A DNA stretch of 56,601 nucleotides, taken from positions 1 to 56,601 of the forward strand of contig JAJQDE010000054.1 in NCBI GenBank assembly GCA_021202335.1, in the 5' to 3' direction. Both the position numbers and the translations under genes were made by a program. Positions 7,081 through 15,700 of the stretch are shown here, in pieces. Position 1 is the first letter of the stretch, and the number at the start of each line of letters is the position of its first letter. This DNA is from Lachnospiraceae bacterium. Lineage in GTDB: Bacteria > Bacillota > Clostridia > Lachnospirales > Lachnospiraceae. The notes under the pieces are model-generated. The model did no database searches. It had not been told where the DNA came from and worked only from the letters and a program-made list of their open reading frames with translations.

Positions 7081-9773
7081 TGGTTAAGGTTACAATTGAC
7101 GGTGTTGAGCTTTCCGTCCGTGAAAATATGTCCATTTTGGAGGCGGCAAAGGAGGCAGGCATTAAAATCCCCACGCTCTGCTATCTGAAGGACGTCAACG
7201 AGATTGGCGCCTGCAAAATGTGTGTCGTTGAGGTTGAGGGAAGAGAGCAGCTTGTGACCTCATGCAACACAAAGGTTAAGGAGGGCATGGTCGTCACCAC
7301 CAATTCCGACCGTGTCATTAACAGCAGGAAGCAGGTATTGAACATGCTGCTTGCAAACCATGACGTGAGATGCTTTTCATGCAGCAAATCGGGAGCATGT
7401 GAGCTTAGAGAGCTTTCAAACGAATATGATATCAAGGAGTCGTGCTACAAGGGAAGCGCCGCGACATATGCGGCGAAAAAGGAAAATCCTTTCCTTACAT
7501 ATTATCCCGAGCTCTGCATTAACTGCCAGCGCTGCGTAAGCACCTGCAACAAGGTGACGGGAAACGGCACGCTGCACAACGAAAAAATCGGTACAAGAAC
7601 GCTTATTGACGCGCCCTTTGGACCGGATTGGAAGGAAACCACCTGCGAGTCCTGCGGGAACTGCGCTAATGTGTGCCCTACGGGAGCGCTTGTGGCAAAA
7701 AACAGGAAGCATTATCAGGCGGGCGCGGTGAAGAAGGTGCTCACCACATGCCCTCACTGTGCGACAGGCTGTCAGTATTATCTGATTGTAAGCGACAATC
7801 GGATTGTGGACGTCGAGCCTGCCGACGGCCCCTCAAACAGGAACCTTCTCTGCGTAAAGGGACGCTTCGGCTCGTTCAACTTTGTCCATTCGCCCGAGAG
7901 ATTGAAATATCCTCTGATAAAAAATAAGGAAACAGGCGAGTTTGAGCGCGCGACGTGGGATGAAGCGCTTGATTTGATTGCCTCGAAATTTAACGAAATC
8001 AAAAAGCAGTACGGTCCGGATGCGCTGGCAGGCTTTGCGTGCTCGCGCTCCCCGAACGAGGATTGCTATATGCTTCAAAAAATGGTGCGCTGCGCATTCG
8101 GCACTAACAACGTGGATAACTGTGCGAGGGTGTGCCACTCGGCGACCGTTGCCGGTCTTGCGATGACGCTCGGCTCAGGCGCGATGACAAACCCGATTGC
8201 GGACATCACGAACGACGTCGACACCATTTTGCTGGTAGGCTCCAACCCCGAGGAGGCGCATCCCGTAATCGGTATGCAGATACGTCAGGCGGTTGAGCGC
8301 GGTACAAGGCTGATTGTGGTGGATCCCAGAGATATCGGTCTTTCGAAGAGAGCCGACATCCATCTTAAGATTAAGCCCGGCACAAACGTTGCTTTTGCAA
8401 ACGGCATGATGAATGTTATCATCAACGCCGGTCTTGCGGACGAGGAGTTTATCCGGACGAGGACAGAGGGCTTTGAGGAGCTTAAGGAAATAGTGAAGGA
8501 TTACACGCCGGAGAAGGTGGCTGAAATATGCCACATTGACCCCGACCATTTGAGAGAGGCGGCGCTGATGTACGCCACTGCAAAGAAAGCGCCGATTATA
8601 TACTGCCTTGGAGTTACGGAGCACTCGACGGGCACTGAGGGCGTTATGTCGATGTCAAACATGGCGATGCTTGTGGGCAAGCTCGGCAAATCGGGCTGCG
8701 GCGTAAATCCTCTGCGCGGTCAGAACAATGTGCAGGGAGCGTGCGACATGGGCGCGATGCCCGGAGATTTCCCGGGCTATCAGAAGGTCACAAACCCCGA
8801 GGTGCTGGAAAAATTTGAGAAAGCGTGGGGCGTAAAGCTGAACCCTAAGCCGGGCGTGCATGCAACGGACGTGTTCCCTGCGGCAATCAGAAAGGAAATA
8901 CGCGGCTTGTTTATTTTCGGCGAGGATCCCGTCGTCACGGACGCTGACCAAAATCACATCAGGAAAGCGCTTGAGAGCCTTGACTTCCTTGTGCTTTCGG
9001 ATTTGTTTATGACGGAAACGGCGCAGTATGCGGACGTCATTCTTCCCGGCACAAGCTATGCGGAGAAGGAGGGAACGTTCAGCAACACTGAACGCCGCGT
9101 GCAGAGGGTGCGCAAGGCAGTCACCTTGGACGGTGAGATGCGTCTTGACACGGATATCTTTATCGACCTTATGAACCGTATGGGATATCCGCAGCCTCAG
9201 CTTACCTCAGAGGAGATTATGGATGAAATTGCGTCGGTGACGCCGATATTCGGCGGCATCAGCCACAGAAGGCTTGACAGGGGCGAGAGCATCCAGTGGC
9301 CGTGTCCCGATAAAAAGCATCCGGGAACGCCAATTCTTCATGTCGGAAAATTCTCGAGAGGCTTGGGCTGGTTCTATCCCGCAAACTATACTCCGAGCGC
9401 GGAGCTGCCTGATGAGGAATATCCGTTTATCATGATGACGGGACGTATTCTTTACCACTATAATACAAGAGCCATGACGGGAAAGACCCCCGGGCTGATG
9501 GAGAGGGAGGGGCACTCCTTCATCGAGATAAACACTGAGGACGCGGCAAGAATCGGTATCGAAAACGGCGAGAAGGTGCGCGTCAGCTCAAGGCGCGGCT
9601 CGATTATCTCCACGGCAAGGGTAAGCGAGAAGGTTTCGCCGAGGGAAACATGGATGCCGTTCCACTTCCCTGACGGGAACGCGAACGTGCTCACCAACGC
9701 GGCGCTTGACAAATACGCGCGCATTCCCGAGTATAAGGTCTGTGCGATAAAGGTTGAAAAAATAGCAAACTGA
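7077..9773 (+). CDS. fdhA: Formate dehydrogenase catalytic subunit, cysteine-type, with NuoG-like N-terminus
   Basis: Molybdenum or tungsten bis-molybdopterin enzyme for reversible formate/CO2 conversion in the cytoplasm. Domains in the 898-residue product: [2Fe-2S] ferredoxin (about 1-80), His/Cys NuoG cluster (HDVRCFSC...C), two ferredoxin clusters (CINCQRCVSTC and CESCGNCANVCP), molybdopterin-oxidoreductase [4Fe-4S] segment (CPHCATGC...C), catalytic core and the C-terminal molybdopterin-dinucleotide domain. At the position where E. coli FdhF has selenocysteine (ARVUH), this protein reads ARVCH: Cys353, codon TGC at 8133. Overlap with the upstream stop (ATGA) and an AAGGAGG Shine-Dalgarno show translational coupling. 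A strong terminator follows. Other members of this architecture include NAD-linked formate dehydrogenases and related hydrogenase partners; the ARVCH motif favours formate. Confidence 0.9.
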   Translation: MMVKVTIDGVELSVRENMSILEAAKEAGIKIPTLCYLKDVNEIGACKMCVVEVEGREQLVTSCNTKVKEGMVVTTNSDRVINSRKQVLNMLLANHDVRCFSCSKSGACELRELSNEYDIKESCYKGSAATYAAKKENPFLTYYPELCINCQRCVSTCNKVTGNGTLHNEKIGTRTLIDAPFGPDWKETTCESCGNCANVCPTGALVAKNRKHYQAGAVKKVLTTCPHCATGCQYYLIVSDNRIVDVEPADGPSNRNLLCVKGRFGSFNFVHSPERLKYPLIKNKETGEFERATWDEALDLIASKFNEIKKQYGPDALAGFACSRSPNEDCYMLQKMVRCAFGTNNVDNCARVCHSATVAGLAMTLGSGAMTNPIADITNDVDTILLVGSNPEEAHPVIGMQIRQAVERGTRLIVVDPRDIGLSKRADIHLKIKPGTNVAFANGMMNVIINAGLADEEFIRTRTEGFEELKEIVKDYTPEKVAEICHIDPDHLREAALMYATAKKAPIIYCLGVTEHSTGTEGVMSMSNMAMLVGKLGKSGCGVNPLRGQNNVQGACDMGAMPGDFPGYQKVTNPEVLEKFEKAWGVKLNPKPGVHATDVFPAAIRKEIRGLFIFGEDPVVTDADQNHIRKALESLDFLVLSDLFMTETAQYADVILPGTSYAEKEGTFSNTERRVQRVRKAVTLDGEMRLDTDIFIDLMNRMGYPQPQLTSEEIMDEIASVTPIFGGISHRRLDRGESIQWPCPDKKHPGTPILHVGKFSRGLGWFYPANYTPSAELPDEEYPFIMMTGRILYHYNTRAMTGKTPGLMEREGHSFIEINTEDAARIGIENGEKVRVSSRRGSIISTARVSEKVSPRETWMPFHFPDGNANVLTNAALDKYARIPEYKVCAIKVEKIAN

Positions 9774-9774
9774 T

Positions 9775-9845
9775 AAAATAAAATCCCTCTTTATCTATGG
9801 AAGAAAATGTAGTATTCTATATAAGATAAGAGGGATTTTATTTTT
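9775..9845 (+). terminator. Terminator after formate dehydrogenase
   Basis: A long inverted repeat (arms 9775-9796 and 9824-9845, AAAATAAAATCCCTCTT pairing with its complement, one bulged T) ends in TTTTATTTTT. The arms are A- and T-flanked, so it could stop transcription from both sides. It separates the molybdenum/formate block from the DUF4422 gene. Confidence 0.85.
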
Positions 9846-9863
9846 GCTGAAAGAGGTTTGGCA

Positions 9864-10997
9864 ATGGTCAGAATTTTTGCTATGACGCATAAGAAATTTG
9901 ACGCGCCGAAGAACCCGATGTACATACCGCTGCATGTAGGGCGCGCCGGCGCTAAGAAGGATTTGGGTTATCAGGGCGACGACACGGGGGACAACATATC
10001 CGATTTAAACTGCTATTACGCGGAGCTTTCGGGCGTATATTGGGTGTGGAAGAATTACCGCGGAGCCGATTGCGTGGGCGTGTGCCATTACAGGCGCATT
10101 TTAATCAGCGACGCGGGATATGCCTTTTCGGAAAAGGAATATGAGGCGCTTCTTGAAAGCCATGATATTATTACGACAAAGCAGCTTGAGCTTCCCGGGT
10201 CATACCGCAGCGGCTTTGCGGCGCATCATAATGTGGCGGCGCTTGACGAAGCCGGACGGATTATCAGTGAGCTTTACCCGCAGTTTTATGACACGTATGT
10301 CAGTCTGGTAAACCAAAATAAAACCTATTTTGGAAATATCATGGTGGCAAAAAAGGCGCTGTATGACGAGTATTGCGAATGGCTGTTTTCGATTCTCTTT
10401 GTGCTGCAAAGGCGCATTGATATGACCTTTGCGGACGACTACCACAGGCGCGTTTTCGGTTTTATTTCCGAGTTTCTGCTCTACGTGTGGGTGCAGGCGA
10501 AGGGGCTTTCGGCATACGAATGCCGCGTGGCGGTGATAGGCGAAAAAACGGAGGTCGGCGAGATTAGGGAAGCGATGGGGCGCTTCTTTGCAAAAAAGGA
10601 CGCGGCGGGGGCAAAGGAATATTTTGCGCAGTATTTAAAACGGCGTCCGGATGTTATAATGGAGGCGGCTGACGTAACCGGGGAGTGTAAGCTTTGTCTG
10701 CAGGCGGTTTCCACGGCAAACCTTGAGCTTGCGGAGTACGGAAGGTGCTTTTTGGAAGAAATCAACGATTACGATGCTGTTATCAGCTATTTCCAGCGGC
10801 TGAACAGGGCTGCGTCGGAGCATGTTAAAAAAATTAAGATTGCCAAGGCGGAATATGAAAGGACGATAGAAGCCGCAGACTACGATGAGGAGGTTATCGG
10901 ACAGGCCTCGGATATAGCGCTTTTGGCGGCAATCAGGCTGTACGCGGCGGACAGCCGGGCGGCGCAGGCGGCATTTGAGGAAATTAAAGGGTGTTAA
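9864..10997 (+). CDS. DUF4422 protein, glycosyltransferase-like
   Basis: The first 230 residues carry the DUF4422 signature found in capsule and exopolysaccharide clusters: AMTHKKFDAP, YIPLHVG, GDDTGDNIS and YYAELSGVYWVWKN, followed by VCHYRR. The family is assumed to contain glycosyltransferases, by context rather than biochemistry. The C-terminal 140 residues are helical and not recognised. ATG at 9864 is chosen because AAGAGG ends seven bases upstream; a TTG at 9858 is too close. The gene stands alone between a terminator and a sensor kinase, whose start it abuts within three bases, so the two may be co-transcribed. No other capsule gene is nearby. Confidence 0.75.
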   Translation: MVRIFAMTHKKFDAPKNPMYIPLHVGRAGAKKDLGYQGDDTGDNISDLNCYYAELSGVYWVWKNYRGADCVGVCHYRRILISDAGYAFSEKEYEALLESHDIITTKQLELPGSYRSGFAAHHNVAALDEAGRIISELYPQFYDTYVSLVNQNKTYFGNIMVAKKALYDEYCEWLFSILFVLQRRIDMTFADDYHRRVFGFISEFLLYVWVQAKGLSAYECRVAVIGEKTEVGEIREAMGRFFAKKDAAGAKEYFAQYLKRRPDVIMEAADVTGECKLCLQAVSTANLELAEYGRCFLEEINDYDAVISYFQRLNRAASEHVKKIKIAKAEYERTIEAADYDEEVIGQASDIALLAAIRLYAADSRAAQAAFEEIKGC

Positions 10998-10999
10998 GT

Positions 11000-13279
11000 A
11001 TGGCATCAGATATATTGGAAACAGCTTATAAAATATTGGAATTTTTGGGAGTGATTGTCAGCGTGGTGTGCTGCGTCAGCCTTGCGACGGCAAAGCCCTC
11101 CCAAAATCAGCAGAAATTACTTTTGACCTGCATCTTCGGGCTGACTGCAACCATCGGAAACGTCATGGAGGTCTGCGCGATGTCGCCCGATGCGGCAATG
11201 GTGGCAATTAAGGTGGCATATATAGGAAAGTGTTATATTATCACCTTCGTGCTGATGTTTGTGAGCGGCTACAACAATGTAAAGCTCAACAAGGGCTTTT
11301 TGCATTTCCTGCTTTTGGCAAATACCGCGGTGCTTGCGACGGTAATGACCTGTGGGCAGCATACGCTGTATTACCGGACGATTGACTATGAAATACGCCC
11401 GAGCGGCAGGGCGGCGATGCTTTTGACGCCGGGACTGTTTTACTATATTTGGGTAGGGCTTCTGCTGATGGGGGCGGGAGCGTATATCATCATCGCCGTG
11501 CGCGAAATCAGGCACGGCTCGCGCATGGCAAGACCGCGGATGTGGCTCATCTTTTTTGCGGTGGCGTTGCCTATGGTGGTGTCGATTGCCTTTCTCATCA
11601 TGAAACCGACGTATTTTGATCCGGCAACGTTTGTTATTATGATAGTAGAGATATGTTTTCTGCTTGCGATGAAGCTCTACGGGCTTTTGGACACGCTCGA
11701 GCTTGCGCAGGAGAGGATTATCGAGGACACGCGTGACGGCGTTCTTGTCATTGACAATACGAAGAGCAGGGTTCTGTATCAAAATGCGGCTGCCGAGGAG
11801 CTGATAAGAAAGGTAACTGAGGTGACGGGCGGCTTTGACCTTGAGCAGTTTACGAAAAGTCAGGAAAACGTGTATGAGCTTGACGGGCGCCATTATGAGT
11901 TCAGAGTGTCGGAAATTATGCAGAGTGAGAAGCGGGCGGAAATACAGGGCTACGTAATCTGGATTTTCGACATGACCTTTATCAGCGAATATACGAGCGA
12001 AATGATACATCTGCGGGAGGAGGCCGAGAAGGCAAACAGGGCAAAGACAAGCTTCATTGCCAATATCTCCCACGAAATCCGCACGCCTATGAATTCGATT
12101 GTCGGCTACTCGGAGCTTGCGCTTAGGAATAAGGACGAGCATGCGATTAACGGATATCTGAAAAAGATAAAGCAGTCGTCGCATGTCCTGACGCATCTGA
12201 TTGACGAGCTGATAGACATTACGCAGATAGAGAGCGGAAAAATGGAAATAAATAAGGAAAATTACAGCCTGCCGGAGCTTATCGACGAGGTCAGGCATAT
12301 GATGGAGATACAGGCGGGACAGGCGGGGCTTGCCTTTTTGGTCATGCTTGACGGGGAGCTGCCGGAATATCTCTACGGCGACAGGGAAAAGCTGCAGGAT
12401 ATTATGGTAAATCTCATCAGCAACGCCGTGCAGTATACTCATGACGGCAGCGTGGTTTTGAATGTGCATTTAAAGGAAATTACGGATAAAGGAGCGTTGA
12501 TTAATATTAGAGTGGATGATACCGGGATTGGAATAAATGAAGAGGAGGGAGAAAGGATTTTTGCAAAATTTGAAAGAGGAGAGAGCGGCAGGTTCTCCGA
12601 TTCGTGCGGACTGGGCTTAGGGCTTTCCATCGTAAAGAGCTTTGTGGACATGCTTGACGGCGAAATCACATATGAGAGCGGGTACGGTATGGGGACGCGC
12701 TTTAACGTTGATGTTTGGCAGGAGATTGGCTTTGACGCGGAAAAAACCGCATCGGCAGCAGCACAAACCGGCGTATGCACACAAACCGGCGTTTGCGCTC
12801 AAACCGGCGGGCTTGAGCAGGAAAGGGAGATTGAGAACGACGCCGCAGAGGAAACTCCGGGGGGCACAGCCATAAACAGCGGCAGGGTTTTGATTGTGGA
12901 CGATAACGACCTGAATCTGGAGGTCGCATCGGGTATTATGGAGCTTTTGGGGATGATGACAAAGACGGCATGCTCAGGAACGGAATGTTTGGAGCTTTTG
13001 GAGCATGGGGAAAGACCTGATATCATTTTCATGGACCACATGATGCCGGAGCCGGACGGAGTGGAAACGATGAAGATAATAAGAGGGCGCAGCGATGGCG
13101 CGGAAAAAATACCCATTGTGCTTCTGACGGCGAACGCGGTGGCGGGAGTGAAGGAGCAGATGCTCCAAGAGGGCTTCGACGATTTTCTGTCCAAGCCGAT
13201 TGAGATTGACGAGCTTTCGCGCATACTGATTCGATTTTTGGGTGAAAAGGGTTGTCAGACGGGAAAAACATCTTTATAA
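11000..13279 (+). CDS. Hybrid sensor histidine kinase/response regulator
   Basis: Membrane sensor of unknown signal, 759 residues. An N-terminal region with about seven hydrophobic segments (residues 1-225) resembles the 7TM histidine-kinase sensor module. A PAS-like segment follows, then a HisKA domain with HEIRTPMNS (phospho-His), a HATPase_c domain (DDTGIGI, GLGLSI), a short repeated linker, and a C-terminal receiver domain (VDDNDLN, acceptor Asp in FMDHMMP, LTANA, KPI). ATG at 11000 is preferred over GTG at 10991; AAAGGG lies eight bases upstream. No separate output regulator or DNA-binding domain is present, so a downstream phosphotransfer partner is expected elsewhere. The linker holds three 18-bp repeats. 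Confidence 0.9.
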   Translation: MASDILETAYKILEFLGVIVSVVCCVSLATAKPSQNQQKLLLTCIFGLTATIGNVMEVCAMSPDAAMVAIKVAYIGKCYIITFVLMFVSGYNNVKLNKGFLHFLLLANTAVLATVMTCGQHTLYYRTIDYEIRPSGRAAMLLTPGLFYYIWVGLLLMGAGAYIIIAVREIRHGSRMARPRMWLIFFAVALPMVVSIAFLIMKPTYFDPATFVIMIVEICFLLAMKLYGLLDTLELAQERIIEDTRDGVLVIDNTKSRVLYQNAAAEELIRKVTEVTGGFDLEQFTKSQENVYELDGRHYEFRVSEIMQSEKRAEIQGYVIWIFDMTFISEYTSEMIHLREEAEKANRAKTSFIANISHEIRTPMNSIVGYSELALRNKDEHAINGYLKKIKQSSHVLTHLIDELIDITQIESGKMEINKENYSLPELIDEVRHMMEIQAGQAGLAFLVMLDGELPEYLYGDREKLQDIMVNLISNAVQYTHDGSVVLNVHLKEITDKGALINIRVDDTGIGINEEEGERIFAKFERGESGRFSDSCGLGLGLSIVKSFVDMLDGEITYESGYGMGTRFNVDVWQEIGFDAEKTASAAAQTGVCTQTGVCAQTGGLEQEREIENDAAEETPGGTAINSGRVLIVDDNDLNLEVASGIMELLGMMTKTACSGTECLELLEHGERPDIIFMDHMMPEPDGVETMKIIRGRSDGAEKIPIVLLTANAVAGVKEQMLQEGFDDFLSKPIEIDELSRILIRFLGEKGCQTGKTSL
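12763..12816 (+). repeat. Three 18-bp tandem repeats in the kinase linker
   Basis: Units begin at 12763, 12781 and 12799 with ACAAACCGGCG or TCAAACCGGCG and encode QTGVCT, QTGVCA and QTGGLE. The repeat lies between the HATPase and receiver domains and keeps the frame, so copy-number change would alter linker length only. Confidence 0.75.
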
Positions 13280-13305
13280 TGGTGAAAGCAGAAAGGCGGA
13301 AAGCT

Positions 13306-14319
13306 ATGATTCGTTTAAATAATGTATCTAAGATATACAATACAAAGGATGGGACGGTGCAGGCGTTAAAGGATGTGAGCCTGACCATTGAAAAGGGTGA
13401 TATATTCGGCATCATCGGCATGAGCGGCGCGGGAAAGAGCACGCTTGTCCGGACGCTGAACTTTTTGGAAAGACCGACCTCAGGCACGGTCACGGTGGAC
13501 GGCAGGGATCTGTCGAGCCTTACCGAAAAGGAGCTTCGGCATGAGCGGCGCGGTATCGGCATGATATTCCAGCATTTTAATCTGCTGATGCAGAAGAACG
13601 TGACGGACAACATCTGCTTTCCGTTGAAGATAGCGGGTATGCCAAAGGATGAAGCACGCGCAAGGTGCAGCGAGCTTTTGGAAATAGTAGGGCTTACCGA
13701 AAAGGCGAAGGCATATCCGATACAGCTTTCGGGAGGGCAAAAGCAGCGCGTCGCGATTGCGAGGGCGCTTGCCACAAATCCCAAGATACTGCTCTGCGAT
13801 GAGGCGACCAGCGCGCTTGACCCGCAGACGACAAAGTCCATACTTGCGCTCCTAAAGGAAATAAATCAGCGCTACGGCATTACCATTGTCATAATCACGC
13901 ATGAGATGGCGGTGGTGCGCGAAATATGCAACCGAGTGGGAATTATCGGAAACGGCGAGCTGGTGGAGCATGGAAACGTGATAGACGTGTTCAGCCACCC
14001 GCAGTCCGACGAGGCAAAGGAGCTTGTGCTCAGGAACTACGGCGAGAACTACGAGCTTGTGGAAAGCCTTGAAACGAAAAACTGCGTAAGAATCGTGTTT
14101 TCCGAAAATTCCTCATTTGAGCCGGTGATCGCAAACATGGTGCTCCGGTTCGGCAAGCCCGTCAATATCCTGAAGGCGGATACCAAAAACGTGAGCGGCA
14201 TCGCGCGCGGGGAAATGATATTGGGGCTTCCCGAGGACAAGGCAGTGGAGGAGGAAATGCTCGTTTATTTAAGGGAACGCAATCTGGCGGTTGAGGAGGT
14301 AACAGGCTATGTGGGATAA
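13306..14319 (+). CDS. metN: Methionine ABC transporter ATP-binding protein MetN
   Basis: ATPase of a methionine importer, 337 residues. Seen: Walker A GMSGAGKS, Q-loop FQHFNLL, signature LSGGQKQR, Walker B ILLCDEATSALD, and a C-terminal NIL (ACT-like) domain from about residue 260, which in E. coli MetN binds methionine and inhibits transport. ATG at 13306 begins the conserved MIRLNNVSKIY; the preceding site is a modest AAAGGCGG. The gene lies 26 bases after the sensor kinase and overlaps metI by 11 bases. No methionine-binding lipoprotein MetQ is in the window, so the receptor is encoded elsewhere. Confidence 0.93.
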   Translation: MIRLNNVSKIYNTKDGTVQALKDVSLTIEKGDIFGIIGMSGAGKSTLVRTLNFLERPTSGTVTVDGRDLSSLTEKELRHERRGIGMIFQHFNLLMQKNVTDNICFPLKIAGMPKDEARARCSELLEIVGLTEKAKAYPIQLSGGQKQRVAIARALATNPKILLCDEATSALDPQTTKSILALLKEINQRYGITIVIITHEMAVVREICNRVGIIGNGELVEHGNVIDVFSHPQSDEAKELVLRNYGENYELVESLETKNCVRIVFSENSSFEPVIANMVLRFGKPVNILKADTKNVSGIARGEMILGLPEDKAVEEEMLVYLRERNLAVEEVTGYVG

Positions 14320-14971
14320 GGCAGTGGTGGACATGATTATTGCGGGGATTGGCGAAACGCTGTATATGACGCTTGTGTCGACCTTTTTCGGATATGTATT
14401 CGGGCTTCCGCTCGGCGTGGCGCTTGCGGTGACGGATAAGGGCGGCATCAGACCAAACGCGGTGGTATATAAAATCCTCGATTTTATTTCAAACATCGTA
14501 AGAAGCGTGCCGTTTTTGATTTTGCTTATTGTGCTCATTCCGTTCACGCGTATGCTTGTCGGAAAAAGCTATGGCTCGACCGCGACCATAGTGCCGCTTG
14601 TGGTGGCGGCGACTCCGTTTATAGGGCGCATGGTGGAGTCCTCCTTAAAGGAGGTGGACGGCGGAGTCATAGAGGCGGCGCAGTCCATGGGAGCGGGCAA
14701 TTTCACGATTATTTTCCGTGTGCTTTTGGTGGAGGCGCGCACCTCTATTCTCGTGGGGGCGACCATCGCCATAGGCACGATTTTAGGCTATTCCGCCATG
14801 GCGGGAACGGTCGGCGGCGGCGGACTTGGCGATATCGCAATCCGTTACGGCTATCACCGTTATCAGGCGGATATAATGATTGTGACGGTCATTTTGCTGA
14901 TTGTGCTCGTGCAGATATTTCAGAGCATAGGAATGTTTATTTCGAATAAATTGGACAGAAGAAAAAGATAA
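14309..14971 (+). CDS. metI: Methionine ABC transporter permease MetI
   Basis: Membrane channel of the methionine importer, 220 residues with five predicted membrane segments. Family features seen: the start MWDKAVVDMI, RSVPFLILL, the EAA loop VIEAAQSMGAGNFTIIFRVLLVEA, and GYSAMAGTVGGGGLGDIAIRYGY. ATG at 14309 lies inside the end of metN, with GAGGAGG nine bases upstream; the 11-base overlap points to translational coupling. Confidence 0.94.
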   Translation: MWDKAVVDMIIAGIGETLYMTLVSTFFGYVFGLPLGVALAVTDKGGIRPNAVVYKILDFISNIVRSVPFLILLIVLIPFTRMLVGKSYGSTATIVPLVVAATPFIGRMVESSLKEVDGGVIEAAQSMGAGNFTIIFRVLLVEARTSILVGATIAIGTILGYSAMAGTVGGGGLGDIAIRYGYHRYQADIMIVTVILLIVLVQIFQSIGMFISNKLDRRKR

Positions 14972-15064
14972 CAGGCAGCGGATGCATAAATTCCTTCATA
15001 CGGGTTAGGCTATTCATGTAGGAAAATTCCTTACGATAACAAAAAAGGAAGGTATGGCCTGTAT

Positions 15065-15655
15065 ATGAAGAAAATTGCTGTTTTTTTGCTGACGGCGGTA
15101 TTGTGCGCCGGTCTGCTTACGGGCTGCGGCACAAGCGGCGGCAGAAGCTCGGATGAAGTAATCGGGGAGGAGTCCGGCTTGGACCCCTCCGGCATGGTGC
15201 ATCTTGAGGGGGCAGACGCGGTGCCGGCATTTATGGAGGAAGTGTATGGGGGAGTGGCGCAGGACCTGCTCCCTGATTCCATTCAGACCACGGAGCTTGA
15301 CGTGTACGATGCCGACCTGCTGGAATACCACACCGGTCTGATTAATCTGACTGGCGAGGAGGCAGTTTGGCTCTCGGAATCCTTTACCGGCTCGGACGCA
15401 TACAGCGCCGTGTACATTGTCACCAATGATGAGGCGGACGTTCCCGCGCTTCAGGAGCAGCTTATGGAGAACATAAATCCCGCAAAATGGGTGTATATGT
15501 CGGCTCAAAAGCAGATATCCGCCGTTTTCGGGAAGGATATATTTTTCGTGATGGGTGCGGAGGATACCGCGGACGAGGTATTTGACAGCGCAAGGGATGC
15601 TGCGGCTGCGCGCGATATGAGCGTGTCCGGCGCGGAAACAAAAAATACAGGGTGA
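15065..15655 (+). CDS. Small lipoprotein, DUF4358-like
   Basis: Function unknown. The 196-residue product has a lipoprotein signal (lipobox LLTGC, Cys21) and a compact extracellular domain whose outline (a Tyr/Asp-rich centre, then AVYIVTNDEADVPALQEQL, then AVFGKDIFFVMG) resembles DUF4358 proteins of Clostridia. It is not MetQ, although it follows metI. The likely site GGAAGG lies 13 bases before the ATG, further than usual. A bidirectional terminator follows. Confidence 0.7.
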   Translation: MKKIAVFLLTAVLCAGLLTGCGTSGGRSSDEVIGEESGLDPSGMVHLEGADAVPAFMEEVYGGVAQDLLPDSIQTTELDVYDADLLEYHTGLINLTGEEAVWLSESFTGSDAYSAVYIVTNDEADVPALQEQLMENINPAKWVYMSAQKQISAVFGKDIFFVMGAEDTADEVFDSARDAAAARDMSVSGAETKNTG

Positions 15656-15691
15656 AGAGAAGCGGTGCAGCTTCCTTTCGCCCTGTATTTT
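15642..15691. terminator. Bidirectional terminator between the lipoprotein gene and uxaC
   Basis: Arms AAAATACAGGG (15642-15652) and CCCTGTATTTT (15681-15691) pair perfectly, with an inner GAAGC/GCTTC stem. T-runs are present on both strands, so it can serve the rightward lipoprotein gene and the leftward uxaC gene, whose stop codon lies at 15701. Confidence 0.85.
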
Positions 15692-15700
15692 TTATCGTAT

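Noticed and set aside
8100-8180. Selenocysteine in the formate dehydrogenase
   Set aside because: The codon at the Sec position is TGC (Cys), and the frame has no internal TGA.
15065-15655. MetQ methionine-binding lipoprotein
   Set aside because: The position after metI fits, but the 196-residue product is too short and lacks the NlpA/MetQ sequence pattern.
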